From an uncultured Planctomycetales bacterium (GTDB taxonomy: Bacteria > Planctomycetota > Planctomycetia > Isosphaerales > Isosphaeraceae), in the NCBI GenBank assembly GCA_903926465.1, contig CAIYJE010000116.1, positions 1-35,979 of the forward strand: DNA of 35,979 bases, in the 5' to 3' direction. Positions 8,623-15,809 of the stretch are shown piece by piece. Numbering within the stretch: the first letter of the stretch is position 1; every line of letters begins with the position of its first letter. The translations under genes and the position numbers were made by a program. The notes beneath the pieces were generated by a model, which ran no database searches, was not told the origin of the DNA, and was given only the letters and a program-made list of their open reading frames with translations.

Positions 8623-9327
8623 ATGTCGTATCGGCTCGAGTCCACATCTCGTCCGGGTTCGGACGGCACTCGCAGTGAGGCCGGTCCGGGTTCGCCGCTT
8701 GAGCGGTCCGACGAAACCAGCGATGCCCGGCTTGTGGAGCAGGCGCGGCTGGGTGACGATCAGGCCTTTGGTCTGCTGGTCATTCGCTATGAACGCAAGC
8801 TGCTCAGGGTTTTGTACCGCCTGGTGCGAGACGAAGAGCTTGCCCGCGACCTGGCCCAAGAGACGTTCTGGAAGGTGTACACCCGGCTCGATCGGTTTGA
8901 CACCGCCCGCCGGTTTGGTCCCTGGCTGTTCCAGGTGGGGGTAAACCTCACGCTCGACCAGCTCAGACGGGTGACCCCAATCGTCACCTCGCTCGACCAG
9001 CCGCAAGGTCGCCAGAGCTTGGCCCCCTCATACGCGGGTGCCATTGCGGAACCAGATAGCCGACTTCAGGCCGAACTGTCACAGGAAGTTCATCACGTGC
9101 TGGAAAGTATTCCCCTCGACTACCGAACGGTGCTGGTGCTTCGCGACCTTGAGGGGTTTTCGTCGGCGGAAGTGGCGGCAATCGTTGGCCGCCGCGAAGC
9201 CACGATCCGCTGGAAACTGGCGAAAGCCCGTGAGATGTTCCGCCAGCACTGGGAGCGCAGACAACTGTTTCCAGCGCCCGGTAGACCCTCTGAGCGAAAT
9301 GAGGTGAACCATGGCCATGGGGTATGA
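8623..9327 (+). CDS. RNA polymerase ECF-type sigma factor
   Basis: The 234-residue product contains sigma-70 region 2 (DQAFGLLVIRYERKLLRVLY, then ELARDLAQETFWKVYTRL) and region 4 (LESIPLDYRTVLVLRDLEGF, then AAIVGRREATIRWKLAKARE). There is no region 3, as expected for extracytoplasmic-function sigma factors. The ATG at 8623 has AGGAGGG 7 bases upstream; the frame is open further up, but without support. A 30-residue Ser/Arg-rich leader precedes region 2. The last 17 bases overlap the next gene, which encodes its likely anti-sigma factor. A short dyad, CGTATCATACG, lies at 8591-8601 in the leader and might be regulatory. Confidence 0.93.
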   Translation: MSYRLESTSRPGSDGTRSEAGPGSPLERSDETSDARLVEQARLGDDQAFGLLVIRYERKLLRVLYRLVRDEELARDLAQETFWKVYTRLDRFDTARRFGPWLFQVGVNLTLDQLRRVTPIVTSLDQPQGRQSLAPSYAGAIAEPDSRLQAELSQEVHHVLESIPLDYRTVLVLRDLEGFSSAEVAAIVGRREATIRWKLAKAREMFRQHWERRQLFPAPGRPSERNEVNHGHGV

Positions 9328-9874
9328 CGGCTGCCGCTGGGTGACCGCCCGCTTACCGCTGCAGGCCGGCGGGGAACTGCTGGGCCTGGACCGCCGCCGG
9401 GTGGAACGCCACCTGCTAAGCTGCCCAGCGTGCCGGGCCCGGCTTGATGCCTTGAGCTCCACGCTGAACCTGCTGCACACGGCCGCCCAAGATCCGGCCG
9501 CGCTTCCCGAACAGGGGGCCTCACTCTGGCCACTGGTGGCCCAGCAGATCCGTGAATCCAGGCACAACCCCAGTCGCAGCAGCGCCACCCTGTCGCTGCC
9601 GAGCCGGTGGTGGGGGCTACGGTTGGCCCTGGCAGCCAGCGTTTTGATTCTGGCGGGGTTTGGCGTGTATCAGCTTCAGTACAAGAGCCCGGTGGTGTTG
9701 CGGCCCTGGCCCCCCACCATCGCGCTACGTTCCCGGCTCGCACCGCCACCAGTGACCGTCAAACGGGAGTTACCTCCCGCACCACCGGTCACCGAGATCG
9801 CCTCGGTTGAGGAACCCGACGAGGAGTCCAACTCCGAATCCGACTCTAGCGCCCCGGTTGGCACCGCCAACTGA
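9311..9874 (+). CDS. Zinc-finger anti-sigma factor, single-pass membrane protein
   Basis: The 187-residue product has the zinc anti-sigma motif H-x3-C-x2-C (His34, Cys38, Cys41 in RHLLSCPACRARL). One transmembrane helix (about residues 103-120) follows, then a Pro-rich, acidic C-terminal tail that should lie outside the cytoplasm. This family holds its cognate ECF sigma factor until an envelope signal releases it. The gene overlaps the sigma gene by 17 bases, implying translational coupling. The ATG at 9311 has GAGGTG 4 bases upstream. Cys8 is an extra candidate ligand. The periplasmic part is too short and low in complexity to suggest a ligand. Confidence 0.85.
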   Translation: MAMGYDGCRWVTARLPLQAGGELLGLDRRRVERHLLSCPACRARLDALSSTLNLLHTAAQDPAALPEQGASLWPLVAQQIRESRHNPSRSSATLSLPSRWWGLRLALAASVLILAGFGVYQLQYKSPVVLRPWPPTIALRSRLAPPPVTVKRELPPAPPVTEIASVEEPDEESNSESDSSAPVGTAN

Positions 9875-9953
9875 TTGCTGGGCCAGACTGGTCGCCCATC
9901 AGCGGGGAGAAACCGAGATGTGCTGACATGCGTGGTCTGCGTATGTCAAGAAC

Positions 9954-9982
9954 CGGCCCGGTCGCCCTCATCCGGCCGTGCC
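9954..9982 (+). repeat. Dispersed repeat, copy 1
   Basis: These 29 bases recur exactly at 10221-10249. About 24 bases upstream of each are also similar but diverged (both contain GCGTGGTC and a CAAG just before the core). A shorter, diverged version ends the window at 35947-35979. The core includes CCCTCATCCGGCC, typical of a widespread non-coding repeat class. Confidence 0.75.
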
Positions 9983-10121
9983 GGCCACCTTCTCCCGCCA
10001 AGCGGGAGAAGTGGTTTATCAACGCTGACAGAATGGAACCACGGATCTTACGAGCGGAACAGAAGAATGGACGATATGGACGGAATGGACGAGAACGAAG
10101 CCGCCGGCCACCTTCTCCCGC
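9980..10121 (+). repeat. Hairpin-forming repeat, one full and one partial copy
   Basis: The 19 bases at 9980-9998 recur exactly at 10103-10121. In the first copy, TTCTCCCGC (9990-9998) pairs perfectly with GCGGGAGAA (10002-10010) over a 3-base loop. It may also act as a terminator for the sigma/anti-sigma operon. The spacer holds a short imperfect repeat of ATGGACG. No credible gene lies in 9875-10284. Confidence 0.65.
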
Positions 10122-10220
10122 GGTGCGGGTGAAGCGGTTTGGTGCGTTTACCGCGTGTTGGTCTGGCTCCGGGTTGGAGAACGTGCGTGTTGTTCCCCGC
10201 GTGGTCGGCATGTGCAAGCT

Positions 10221-10249
10221 CGGCCCGGTCGCCCTCATCCGGCCGTGCC
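10221..10249 (+). repeat. Dispersed repeat, copy 2
   Basis: Exact 29-base match to 9954-9982, 267 bases away. It lies just beyond the 3' end of the epimerase gene on the other strand. Confidence 0.75.
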
Positions 10250-10284
10250 GCGCCTTTGCCTCACGTTTGGTCGGGCTCAATGGG

Positions 10285-10995
10285 TCAGACCTGGGGCTCT
10301 GGCCCTGCCAGCACGCTGCGGGGAACGCCAATGTGGGCCACATGCACGGGCCCGGTGTAGTCAGCCGCGCCCGGGGCGGCAAAGCCAATCTTGGGGGCCA
10401 CAAACGTGACCGTGGCCGTGGCACGCACGGCAATTCCCAGGGGCAGACCAAGATCGGCATCGAGCCCGGAAGGGAGGTCGAGCGCCAGGATGGGCTTGCC
10501 GCTGGAGTTCATGGCCTCAATCACCAGCCGGATCGGCCCCTCGACTGCGCGGCTTAGACCGGTCCCCAGCAGGGCATCGACCACCCAGTCGGCCTCGTGC
10601 AGCCAGGCCGTCAGCCGATCAACCGACACCGGCCCGGGCTCAACCACCGGTTCAAAGCCGGCACGGCTCAAAATTTGAAACTGGGTGCGAGCATCTGCGC
10701 TGAAGTGGGCGGGTGTTCCGAACCAGACCACCCGGGTGGGCACGCCACGCAGGTCCAGGTGGCGAGCCACCACGCCGCCATCGCCACCGTTATTGCCGGG
10801 CCCGCACAGCAGCAGCACGCGGGAGGCCGGTTCCAGCTGGTCGGCCAGCCACTCGGCGGCCCCACGTCCCGCATTCTCCATCAACACCAGCGAAGGGATG
10901 CCGAATTCCGCAACCGCCCGGGCATCCACCGCACGCACCTGGGCCCGGGTCAGAGGTGGAACGGCCGGCACTGAGCCCTGGGCCTGATGTGACAT
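10285..10995 (-). CDS. nnrE: NAD(P)H-hydrate epimerase (YjeF N-terminal domain, stand-alone)
   Basis: This enzyme interconverts the R and S hydrates of NADH and NADPH so that the dehydratase NnrD can repair them. The 236-residue product has the family landmarks: an N-terminal VDARAVAEFGIPSLVLMENAG, the Rossmann-like GPGNNGGDGGVVARHL (about residues 65-80), VVDALLGTGLSR and LDLPSGLDADLG. It lacks a C-terminal NnrD kinase-like domain, so the dehydratase must be elsewhere. The ATG at 10995 has GAGAGGG 7 bases upstream; an ATG 18 bases further up overlaps that site and is unlikely. It lies 44 bases downstream of a same-strand exported-protein gene and may be cotranscribed with it. Confidence 0.92.
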   Translation of the reverse strand: MSHQAQGSVPAVPPLTRAQVRAVDARAVAEFGIPSLVLMENAGRGAAEWLADQLEPASRVLLLCGPGNNGGDGGVVARHLDLRGVPTRVVWFGTPAHFSADARTQFQILSRAGFEPVVEPGPVSVDRLTAWLHEADWVVDALLGTGLSRAVEGPIRLVIEAMNSSGKPILALDLPSGLDADLGLPLGIAVRATATVTFVAPKIGFAAPGAADYTGPVHVAHIGVPRSVLAGPEPQV

Positions 10996-11039
10996 ACGTA
11001 CACCCTCTCCCATTTGCGAGCCAAACGCTTCAAGAACCG

Positions 11040-11846
11040 TCAAAACGCCGGTTTGTGCCTGGCAACGGCTGGGGTTCGAGCGGATCGCGCGGGGGTGAGA
11101 TGCAGATTCTTGAGGATCTTGGCAGCCGTGCGCAATTCGTCGGAGGGGCCCAGCTTGTAGTTGCGGGTGGTCTCGTGCCTCAGTTGGGTCAGGGACTCGG
11201 AGACCTGGGGATCGAGGGCCAACTCATGATATTGGGCCATCAGGGGGGTCACCAGCAGTTCCAGCTCACGGGCCGACTTGAAGCAGGCCTGGCCGGTTTT
11301 TTCCACCTCGGCGGCCGCCTTTTTGCGGTCGTCTGGTTTGGGGCTTTGGGCCTGCGCGGTGGAGACCTGGGCTTTGAGCTGGTTGGCCTGAGTTAGCAGG
11401 GCGGCATGCTGCTGGCGCAACGGGGCAAGCTGGGCATTGACCATGGTACGCATGCGGGGATGAACGTTCCCCATGCTGTTGATCTGTTGCTGCAGAGCGC
11501 CGGCCTGTTGCTGAAGGGTTTGCCACTGCATCTGCAGGTTTGCGAGATTCTCGTCATATTCAGCGATCTGCATTTGCTTCAGCATCGCCTTTTCATACTC
11601 GGCGTAAAGCAACTGCGTCTGGTTGAATTTGGTGATCGCCGGTCCTTCGTTCAGAAGGTACTTGCGATCGTCTTGGGACAACCCTTTTTCGATCAGAACC
11701 TGCTCCAGCTTGCGACGGCTGGAAGCGGCCTGGGTGGCTAAATTCGGGTCGTCGGAACTTGGGGCGTAAGCCGCGCCGTGCGCCAGGCTTGCCGTCATGA
11801 ACACCGCCCCCAGAAAACGTGCCGATACCAACCGGAAAGGATTCAT
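11040..11846 (-). CDS. Exported coiled-coil protein of unknown function
   Basis: The 268-residue product starts MNPFRLVSARFLGAVFMTAS, a signal peptide with likely cleavage near AHGAAYA. The middle (about residues 85-170) is rich in Gln, Leu and Ala with heptad-like spacing, suggesting a long coiled coil (LQMQWQTLQQQAGALQQQI). The C-terminal part is helical and basic. The ATG at 11846 has GGGAG about 9 bases upstream; a longer start at 11876 would put charged residues before the signal peptide. I recognise no family. It could be a periplasmic scaffold or OmpH-like chaperone, but nothing specific supports that. It precedes nnrE by 44 bases. Confidence 0.75.
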   Translation of the reverse strand: MNPFRLVSARFLGAVFMTASLAHGAAYAPSSDDPNLATQAASSRRKLEQVLIEKGLSQDDRKYLLNEGPAITKFNQTQLLYAEYEKAMLKQMQIAEYDENLANLQMQWQTLQQQAGALQQQINSMGNVHPRMRTMVNAQLAPLRQQHAALLTQANQLKAQVSTAQAQSPKPDDRKKAAAEVEKTGQACFKSARELELLVTPLMAQYHELALDPQVSESLTQLRHETTRNYKLGPSDELRTAAKILKNLHLTPARSARTPAVARHKPAF

Positions 11847-12336
11847 GGCAGGAATCTCCCGAGCTTGGCGGCTCAACCGGGATCAACGCCCCGAGGATCT
11901 TCGAGCCCTGGAACGCCGGGAGCGGCTGGCGGGTTCTACAGGAATAGGAATGGGGATGAGAACCGGTTTGCACCGGGCGTCATAAAGCCGACCGAGACGT
12001 TTGATCACGAGGCCGATCCATGCGATGGCGGACATACCGAACCCCCCTGCACTACACGACCCACATCCTTGAAACCCTTGCCTCGGAAATTATACGCGTT
12101 TCCAACCGGCGCATGACGAATTTCGTAGGCTTCTGTTCAGAAATATCGGTTTTGGGAGCGATTGGAAATCAGTCTGATGCACCTTCAACGGGAATTCGGG
12201 GTCGAGTTGGGGCAAGGATGGAACCGGATTGGGCGGGGTGAAGAACCTAGAGATTCGCGCTGGGTTGACAGGGTTTCTTCAAGGTTCCAAGATACAGGGA
12301 GGACGCACGGAAATCTCTCAGAAAACAGGTCCAGCC
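11847..12336. other. Divergent intergenic region without a recognised gene
   Basis: About 490 bases separate the exported coiled-coil gene (-) from the FmdB-type gene (+). Short open frames here have no good ribosome binding site or protein-like composition. Apart from the promoter candidate at 12265-12293, I see nothing definite. Confidence 0.6.
12265..12293 (+). promoter_or_regulatory. Candidate promoter for the FmdB-type zinc-ribbon gene
   Basis: A perfect TTGACA (12265-12270) is followed after 17 bases by CAAGAT (12288-12293), a weak -10 match. The gene starts 43 bases further on. Confidence 0.4.
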
Positions 12337-12585
12337 ATGCCCCTTTATGAGTATCGCTGCTCCCCCTGCGAGCAGAACTTCGAGGCCTTGGTCCGGAGCT
12401 CAAGCGACCAGCCCCGCTGTCCCAAGTGCGGAGCCGACCGGGTGGAAAAGCAGTTCAGCGTACCGGCTGCCGCGCAGGCCAGCGCGGGTGCGGCAACTCG
12501 TTCCAGCAGCCTGCCGATGGCCAGCGGCCCTGGCTGTGGAGCCCCCGTCTGCTGTGGCGGTGGTTGCTCGATGATGGGCAATTGA
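12337..12585 (+). CDS. FmdB-family zinc-ribbon protein
   Basis: The 82-residue product begins MPLYEYRCSPCEQNFE, the hallmark of the FmdB/CxxC_CxxC_SSSS putative regulatory family. The zinc ribbon uses Cys8/Cys11 and Cys28/Cys31 (PRCPKCGA). A Ser/Ala-rich linker leads to a Cys/Gly-rich tail (CGAPVCCGGGCSMMG) that could bind another metal. The family is named for a putative regulator of formamidase genes, but its molecular role is not established. The ATG at 12337 is chosen because family members begin exactly at MPxYEY; only a weak AGGT precedes it. The gene is followed by a strong terminator and appears monocistronic. Confidence 0.88.
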   Translation: MPLYEYRCSPCEQNFEALVRSSSDQPRCPKCGADRVEKQFSVPAAAQASAGAATRSSSLPMASGPGCGAPVCCGGGCSMMGN

Positions 12586-12657
12586 TCACTCCTCAAGAGG
12601 CTCCCCGTCTGGCTTGATCCAAATCGCTCCCCCAAAACCCACCTTGGGACCACCGTC

Positions 12658-12693
12658 AAAGCACCGGCCCAGCACGCCGGTGCTTTGTTATTT
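12658..12693 (+). terminator. Rho-independent-type terminator after the FmdB-type gene
   Basis: AAAGCACCGGC (12658-12668) pairs perfectly with GCCGGTGCTTT (12676-12686) over a 7-base loop, followed by GTTATTT. The rest of 12694-12896 is AT-rich and probably carries the promoter of the efflux gene, but no convincing -35/-10 pair was found. Confidence 0.75.
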
Positions 12694-12896
12694 CCAGAAG
12701 ACCCCAACGTTAAAGACGGGTTGTAACTCGCTTTTTCCGTAAACCAAAAGGGGCATTAGCTACATGTGCGCAATTCCGACCAACTGCTCCAATTAACATA
12801 AAGGATACAACCCACACCGAACGATAAGTGAATAGGCTTCAATTCAGGAATGATTGATCGAAGTACCACACTTCGCAGGCTGGCAAGGACGCTCCC

Positions 12897-14750
12897 ATGG
12901 ACCTCAATCCAAGATTCACTCACTCCAAGCAAGCGATCAGCGGAGTGGTCATTTGCGGCCTGATGCTGGTATTCCTGCCTGGCTGCGGAATTCCTCAGCT
13001 TCGGCGGCCGGAATCGGGTCCTGTTTTGCCCGAAACCTTTAATGGCGAAGTCAGTACGGAAAACTCTTCACAGCTCTCAATCGAGGATTTCTACCAAGAC
13101 CCGATCCTCACCCAACTCATCGACCAGGGCCTGGCCAATAATCGGGAACTCAAGATTCTGAATGAAGAGGTCCAGATCGCCGGCAACGAGATCTTGTCAC
13201 GCTCAGGGGCGTACCTACCGTTCGTGACGGCGGGCGGGGCGGCCGGTCTGGAACGCGTCAGCCGCTTCAATCTTTTTGGTTCAGGCCTCTACAATGACTA
13301 CTTTTTGCCCGGCAAAAGGTTCCCCAATCCCTTTGGCAATTACATGGGGGGCTTGGATCTTTACTGGAAGCTGGACATCTATCGTCAGTTGCGTAATGCC
13401 CGAGATGCAGCGGCCGAGCGTTATGTCGCCGCGAGTGAGAAGCGAAATTATTTCGTGACCGAACTGGTCGCTGAAATTGCCCAGAATTATTACAAACTGA
13501 TCGCATTCGACAAACGCCTGGAAAACCTCGATCAAATCATCACGCTTCAAGAGCAAAGCCAGAAAGTCGCTGAGGCCAAGAAAGAAGCCGCCCGGGGCAC
13601 CGAACTGGCGGTTCAGCGCTTCAAGGCCGAAGTTCGCAAGAACCAGAGCGATAAGCTGATCGTCAATCAGGAAATTATTGTCACCGAGAATCGCATCAAC
13701 TTCCTGCTCAACAGGTATCCGCAGACGGTCGAGCGTAACTCGAGCGAATTCCTGGACCTTCAGATCAACGCTTTGAGCCTGGGCTTACCCTCGCAATTAC
13801 TTCAATACCGGCCTGATATACGAGAGGCCGAACGCGACCTGACGGCGGCCGGGCTCGACGTCAAGGTTGCACGCGTAAATTTTTTCCCTCAGCTCGTAAT
13901 CAACGGTGCAACAGGCCTGAATGCCTTCAGTTTCCGGTACCTGTTTGAGCCACAAGCCGTGGTGGGGAGTATTGCGGCTGGCATGGTCGGGCCACTGATC
14001 AACAAACGTGCCATCCAGGCCGACTATCTCAACGCCAACGCCAGACAGCTCCAGGCCGTCTACAACTACCAGCGCGTCATCCTGGAAGCCTTCACCGAGG
14101 TGATCAACCGGGTGGCCAAGCTCCAGAACTATAGCCAAAGTATCGACGTCAAGAAGCAGCAAGTGGTGGCGCTTGTTGCCTCCGTGGAATCTGCCAGTAA
14201 CCTATTCCAGGCGGCACGACCCGAGGTCGATTACATGGACGTGCTCTTCTCTCAGCGCGACCTGCTGGACGCCAGAAGAGTCCTGATCGAGACCAAACTC
14301 GAACAACTGACTGCCATCGTCGACACCTATCAGGCCCTGGGCGGCGGTGTGTTGTCGAATCCTATTCAAGGCCCCCCCACCCAGAACCTTTCAATTCATA
14401 CGGTCCGGGAAGGCGAAAACCTCCAATCCATCTCCGTGCTCTACTATAATACACCAAGCTACGCCCAGGCCATCTGGGCAGCCAACAACAAGGTAATCCG
14501 CGATCCCAACGTGCTGGTGGTGGGCGAAAAGATTGTGATCCCCCACATCGAACAGCTTGCCCCAGCACAGACCGATCAGACGACACAACCAGTCTCGTCC
14601 CTCCCTGAATCCGTACCGACGGAGCCAGCCGTGGCCCCACCGCCGGCATCGGTTGAACTTGGGCCATTCAGCCAGAAACCGGCAGTCGATACCGATGTCA
14701 AAAAAGCATCCGAAACCAAGCCTTGGTGGCGCGGACGTATGCCACGCTAA
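12897..14750 (+). CDS. Outer-membrane efflux lipoprotein (TolC/NodT-like) with C-terminal LysM domain
   Basis: The 617-residue product is the outer-membrane channel of an RND-type pump. It starts with a lipoprotein signal ending in the lipobox LPGC (Cys30). Two outer-membrane efflux repeats follow, about residues 65-260 and 290-480, with typical helices (ELVAEIAQNYYKLIAFDKRL; YRPDIREAERDLTAAGLDVK; LFSQRDLLDARRVLIE). NodT/OprM proteins usually end near here. This one continues with a LysM-like domain at about 499-551 (HTVREGENLQSISVLYYNTP; NVLVVGEKIVIP) and a Pro-rich, basic tail. LysM binds peptidoglycan, so the channel may be anchored to the wall. The ATG has AAGGA 7 bases upstream. The fusion-protein and pump genes follow on the same strand after about 1 kb. 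Confidence 0.92.
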   Translation: MDLNPRFTHSKQAISGVVICGLMLVFLPGCGIPQLRRPESGPVLPETFNGEVSTENSSQLSIEDFYQDPILTQLIDQGLANNRELKILNEEVQIAGNEILSRSGAYLPFVTAGGAAGLERVSRFNLFGSGLYNDYFLPGKRFPNPFGNYMGGLDLYWKLDIYRQLRNARDAAAERYVAASEKRNYFVTELVAEIAQNYYKLIAFDKRLENLDQIITLQEQSQKVAEAKKEAARGTELAVQRFKAEVRKNQSDKLIVNQEIIVTENRINFLLNRYPQTVERNSSEFLDLQINALSLGLPSQLLQYRPDIREAERDLTAAGLDVKVARVNFFPQLVINGATGLNAFSFRYLFEPQAVVGSIAAGMVGPLINKRAIQADYLNANARQLQAVYNYQRVILEAFTEVINRVAKLQNYSQSIDVKKQQVVALVASVESASNLFQAARPEVDYMDVLFSQRDLLDARRVLIETKLEQLTAIVDTYQALGGGVLSNPIQGPPTQNLSIHTVREGENLQSISVLYYNTPSYAQAIWAANNKVIRDPNVLVVGEKIVIPHIEQLAPAQTDQTTQPVSSLPESVPTEPAVAPPPASVELGPFSQKPAVDTDVKKASETKPWWRGRMPR

Positions 14751-14864
14751 GTCCCGAAAGACCGCTTGATTCGCCCAGAATAGTCAGGTTTGAGCACTGT
14801 CTCCCGTGGTGGCCGCATCCCGGGAAGTATGCCTGGAACTGGTACTAGCGGAACCATGAAAGCC

Positions 14865-14913
14865 GCCGAGAACGTTGGGAGTTGGCTGTGAGACAACTCC
14901 CAACGTTCTCGGC
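14865..14913. repeat. Perfect 20-bp inverted repeat
   Basis: Bases 14865-14884 pair perfectly with 14894-14913 over a 9-base loop. On the plus strand AAAAAA follows rather than T residues, so a standard plus-strand terminator is unlikely. It lies 115 bases after the channel gene's stop and could stabilise its mRNA 3' end. Confidence 0.8.
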
Positions 14914-15001
14914 AAAAAACCGGCCTGATCCGGCTTGACGCCCACCGGCTGAGGATCGTATAGGTAATAGTGAGCTTATCTCGTGTATTGCTCGTGAGGA
15001 T

Positions 15002-15025
15002 TTTCCACTCTCATTTGAGTGGAAA
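15002..15025. repeat. Perfect 9-bp inverted repeat
   Basis: TTTCCACTC (15002-15010) pairs with GAGTGGAAA (15017-15025) over a 6-base loop. It could be an operator or RNA hairpin. Confidence 0.6.
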
Positions 15026-15155
15026 GTGTGAAGTTTGGGTAGGAGACCCGATACTTCGCTCAGCCGCGCGAGGAATAGTTGAGACAAATGCAGAGAATCG
15101 CTCAACGATTGTCGATGAACGACTCCTGTACGACCCTGTTGTGGCATCACGAGCT

Positions 15156-15524
15156 ATGTACAAACACAATGTTCTCGGGTCGAAAGTTTGGCTCATCTGT
15201 TTTCTGGGATCACTATTCGTATCTCTTGCGGCAGGGCAGTGGATCTTCGCATTTTCGGTTTCTCCGTGCCAGCCTCATGGCTCGACGTACTGCTTATCTA
15301 AAGGCTTTCAACTGGCAGTGCACTTGAAGGCTGCAACTCACACTGACGCTAATGATTTGAAAGAGTTTCTTGACTCTGAGAGTAAAGAGCAGGAGCAGGA
15401 TGGCGTTGACCCGCCTGGTAAGTCATACGTCCTTCATAGTAATGCTTGCTGCTTGATAAAAGTCACTGATCGCCACTTCGTGTTTCCCCGCTTGGATTCC
15501 CAGCACCACCCTCTTCGTTGTTGA
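15156..15524 (+). CDS. Possible small membrane or exported hypothetical protein
   Basis: From the ATG at 15156 the 122-residue product starts MYKHNVLGSKVWLICFLGSL and continues hydrophobic (FVSLAAGQWIFAF), as for a signal anchor. A Cys-containing region, an acidic stretch (NDLKEFLDSESKEQEQD) and a basic end follow. The frame also extends upstream to a GTG at 14970. Neither start has a good ribosome binding site. Codon use is AT-richer than in neighbouring genes. I recognise no family. It may be a small accessory gene of the efflux cluster, a decayed gene, or no gene. Confidence 0.3.
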   Translation: MYKHNVLGSKVWLICFLGSLFVSLAAGQWIFAFSVSPCQPHGSTYCLSKGFQLAVHLKAATHTDANDLKEFLDSESKEQEQDGVDPPGKSYVLHSNACCLIKVTDRHFVFPRLDSQHHPLRC

Positions 15525-15634
15525 AGATCTCCGTTCTGTTGATCATGGCCGACTGTGGTATCCCTTCCCCGCAGTGTAACCGGCTTTGCCGACGGATCAG
15601 TTCCGTTTGATCATCTTTCTTTTTGTTCCACAAA

Positions 15635-15664
15635 CACTCAATTCCAGAATTCTGGAATTGAGTG
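15635..15664. promoter_or_regulatory. Perfect 30-bp palindrome, candidate operator
   Basis: Bases 15635-15649 are the exact reverse complement of 15650-15664 with no spacer; the centre reads CCAGAATTCTGG. It lies 146 bases before the membrane-fusion gene. A loopless palindrome of this length fits a homodimer or tetramer binding site better than an RNA hairpin. Confidence 0.65.
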
Positions 15665-15700
15665 CCTGGAATTTCATGTTCAAATCCAAAACAGATAGCA

Positions 15701-15731
15701 ATATCTATATGCAAATATAGATATGTTTTTT
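15701..15731 (+). terminator. AT-rich hairpin with GCAA tetraloop and T tract
   Basis: ATATCTATAT (15701-15710) and ATATAGATAT (15715-15724) form a perfect 10-bp stem closed by GCAA, a stable GNRA-type loop. GTTTTTT follows at 15725-15731. This looks like an intrinsic terminator or attenuator 79 bases before the membrane-fusion gene, though an all-A/T-rich stem is weak. Confidence 0.5.
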
Positions 15732-15809
15732 AAATAGATTAGAAACCTTGTCTTGGGTGAGCCCCTGGCCACCAGATCACACTGCCTGCTATGGCGTAGG
15801 ATAAATTTG

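Larger units (their letters stand above)
14751..15809. other. AT-richer, dyad-rich spacer between efflux genes
   Basis: Over 1 kb separates the outer-membrane channel gene from the membrane-fusion gene. It contains four perfect inverted repeats, listed separately, and one weak candidate gene at 15156-15524. Base use is visibly less GC-rich than in the housekeeping genes. I see no complete transposase or tRNA. Confidence 0.6.

Noticed and set aside
15463-15714. 83-codon minus-strand frame in the efflux spacer
   Set aside because: It spans the perfect palindrome, lacks a ribosome binding site and shows no recognisable motif.
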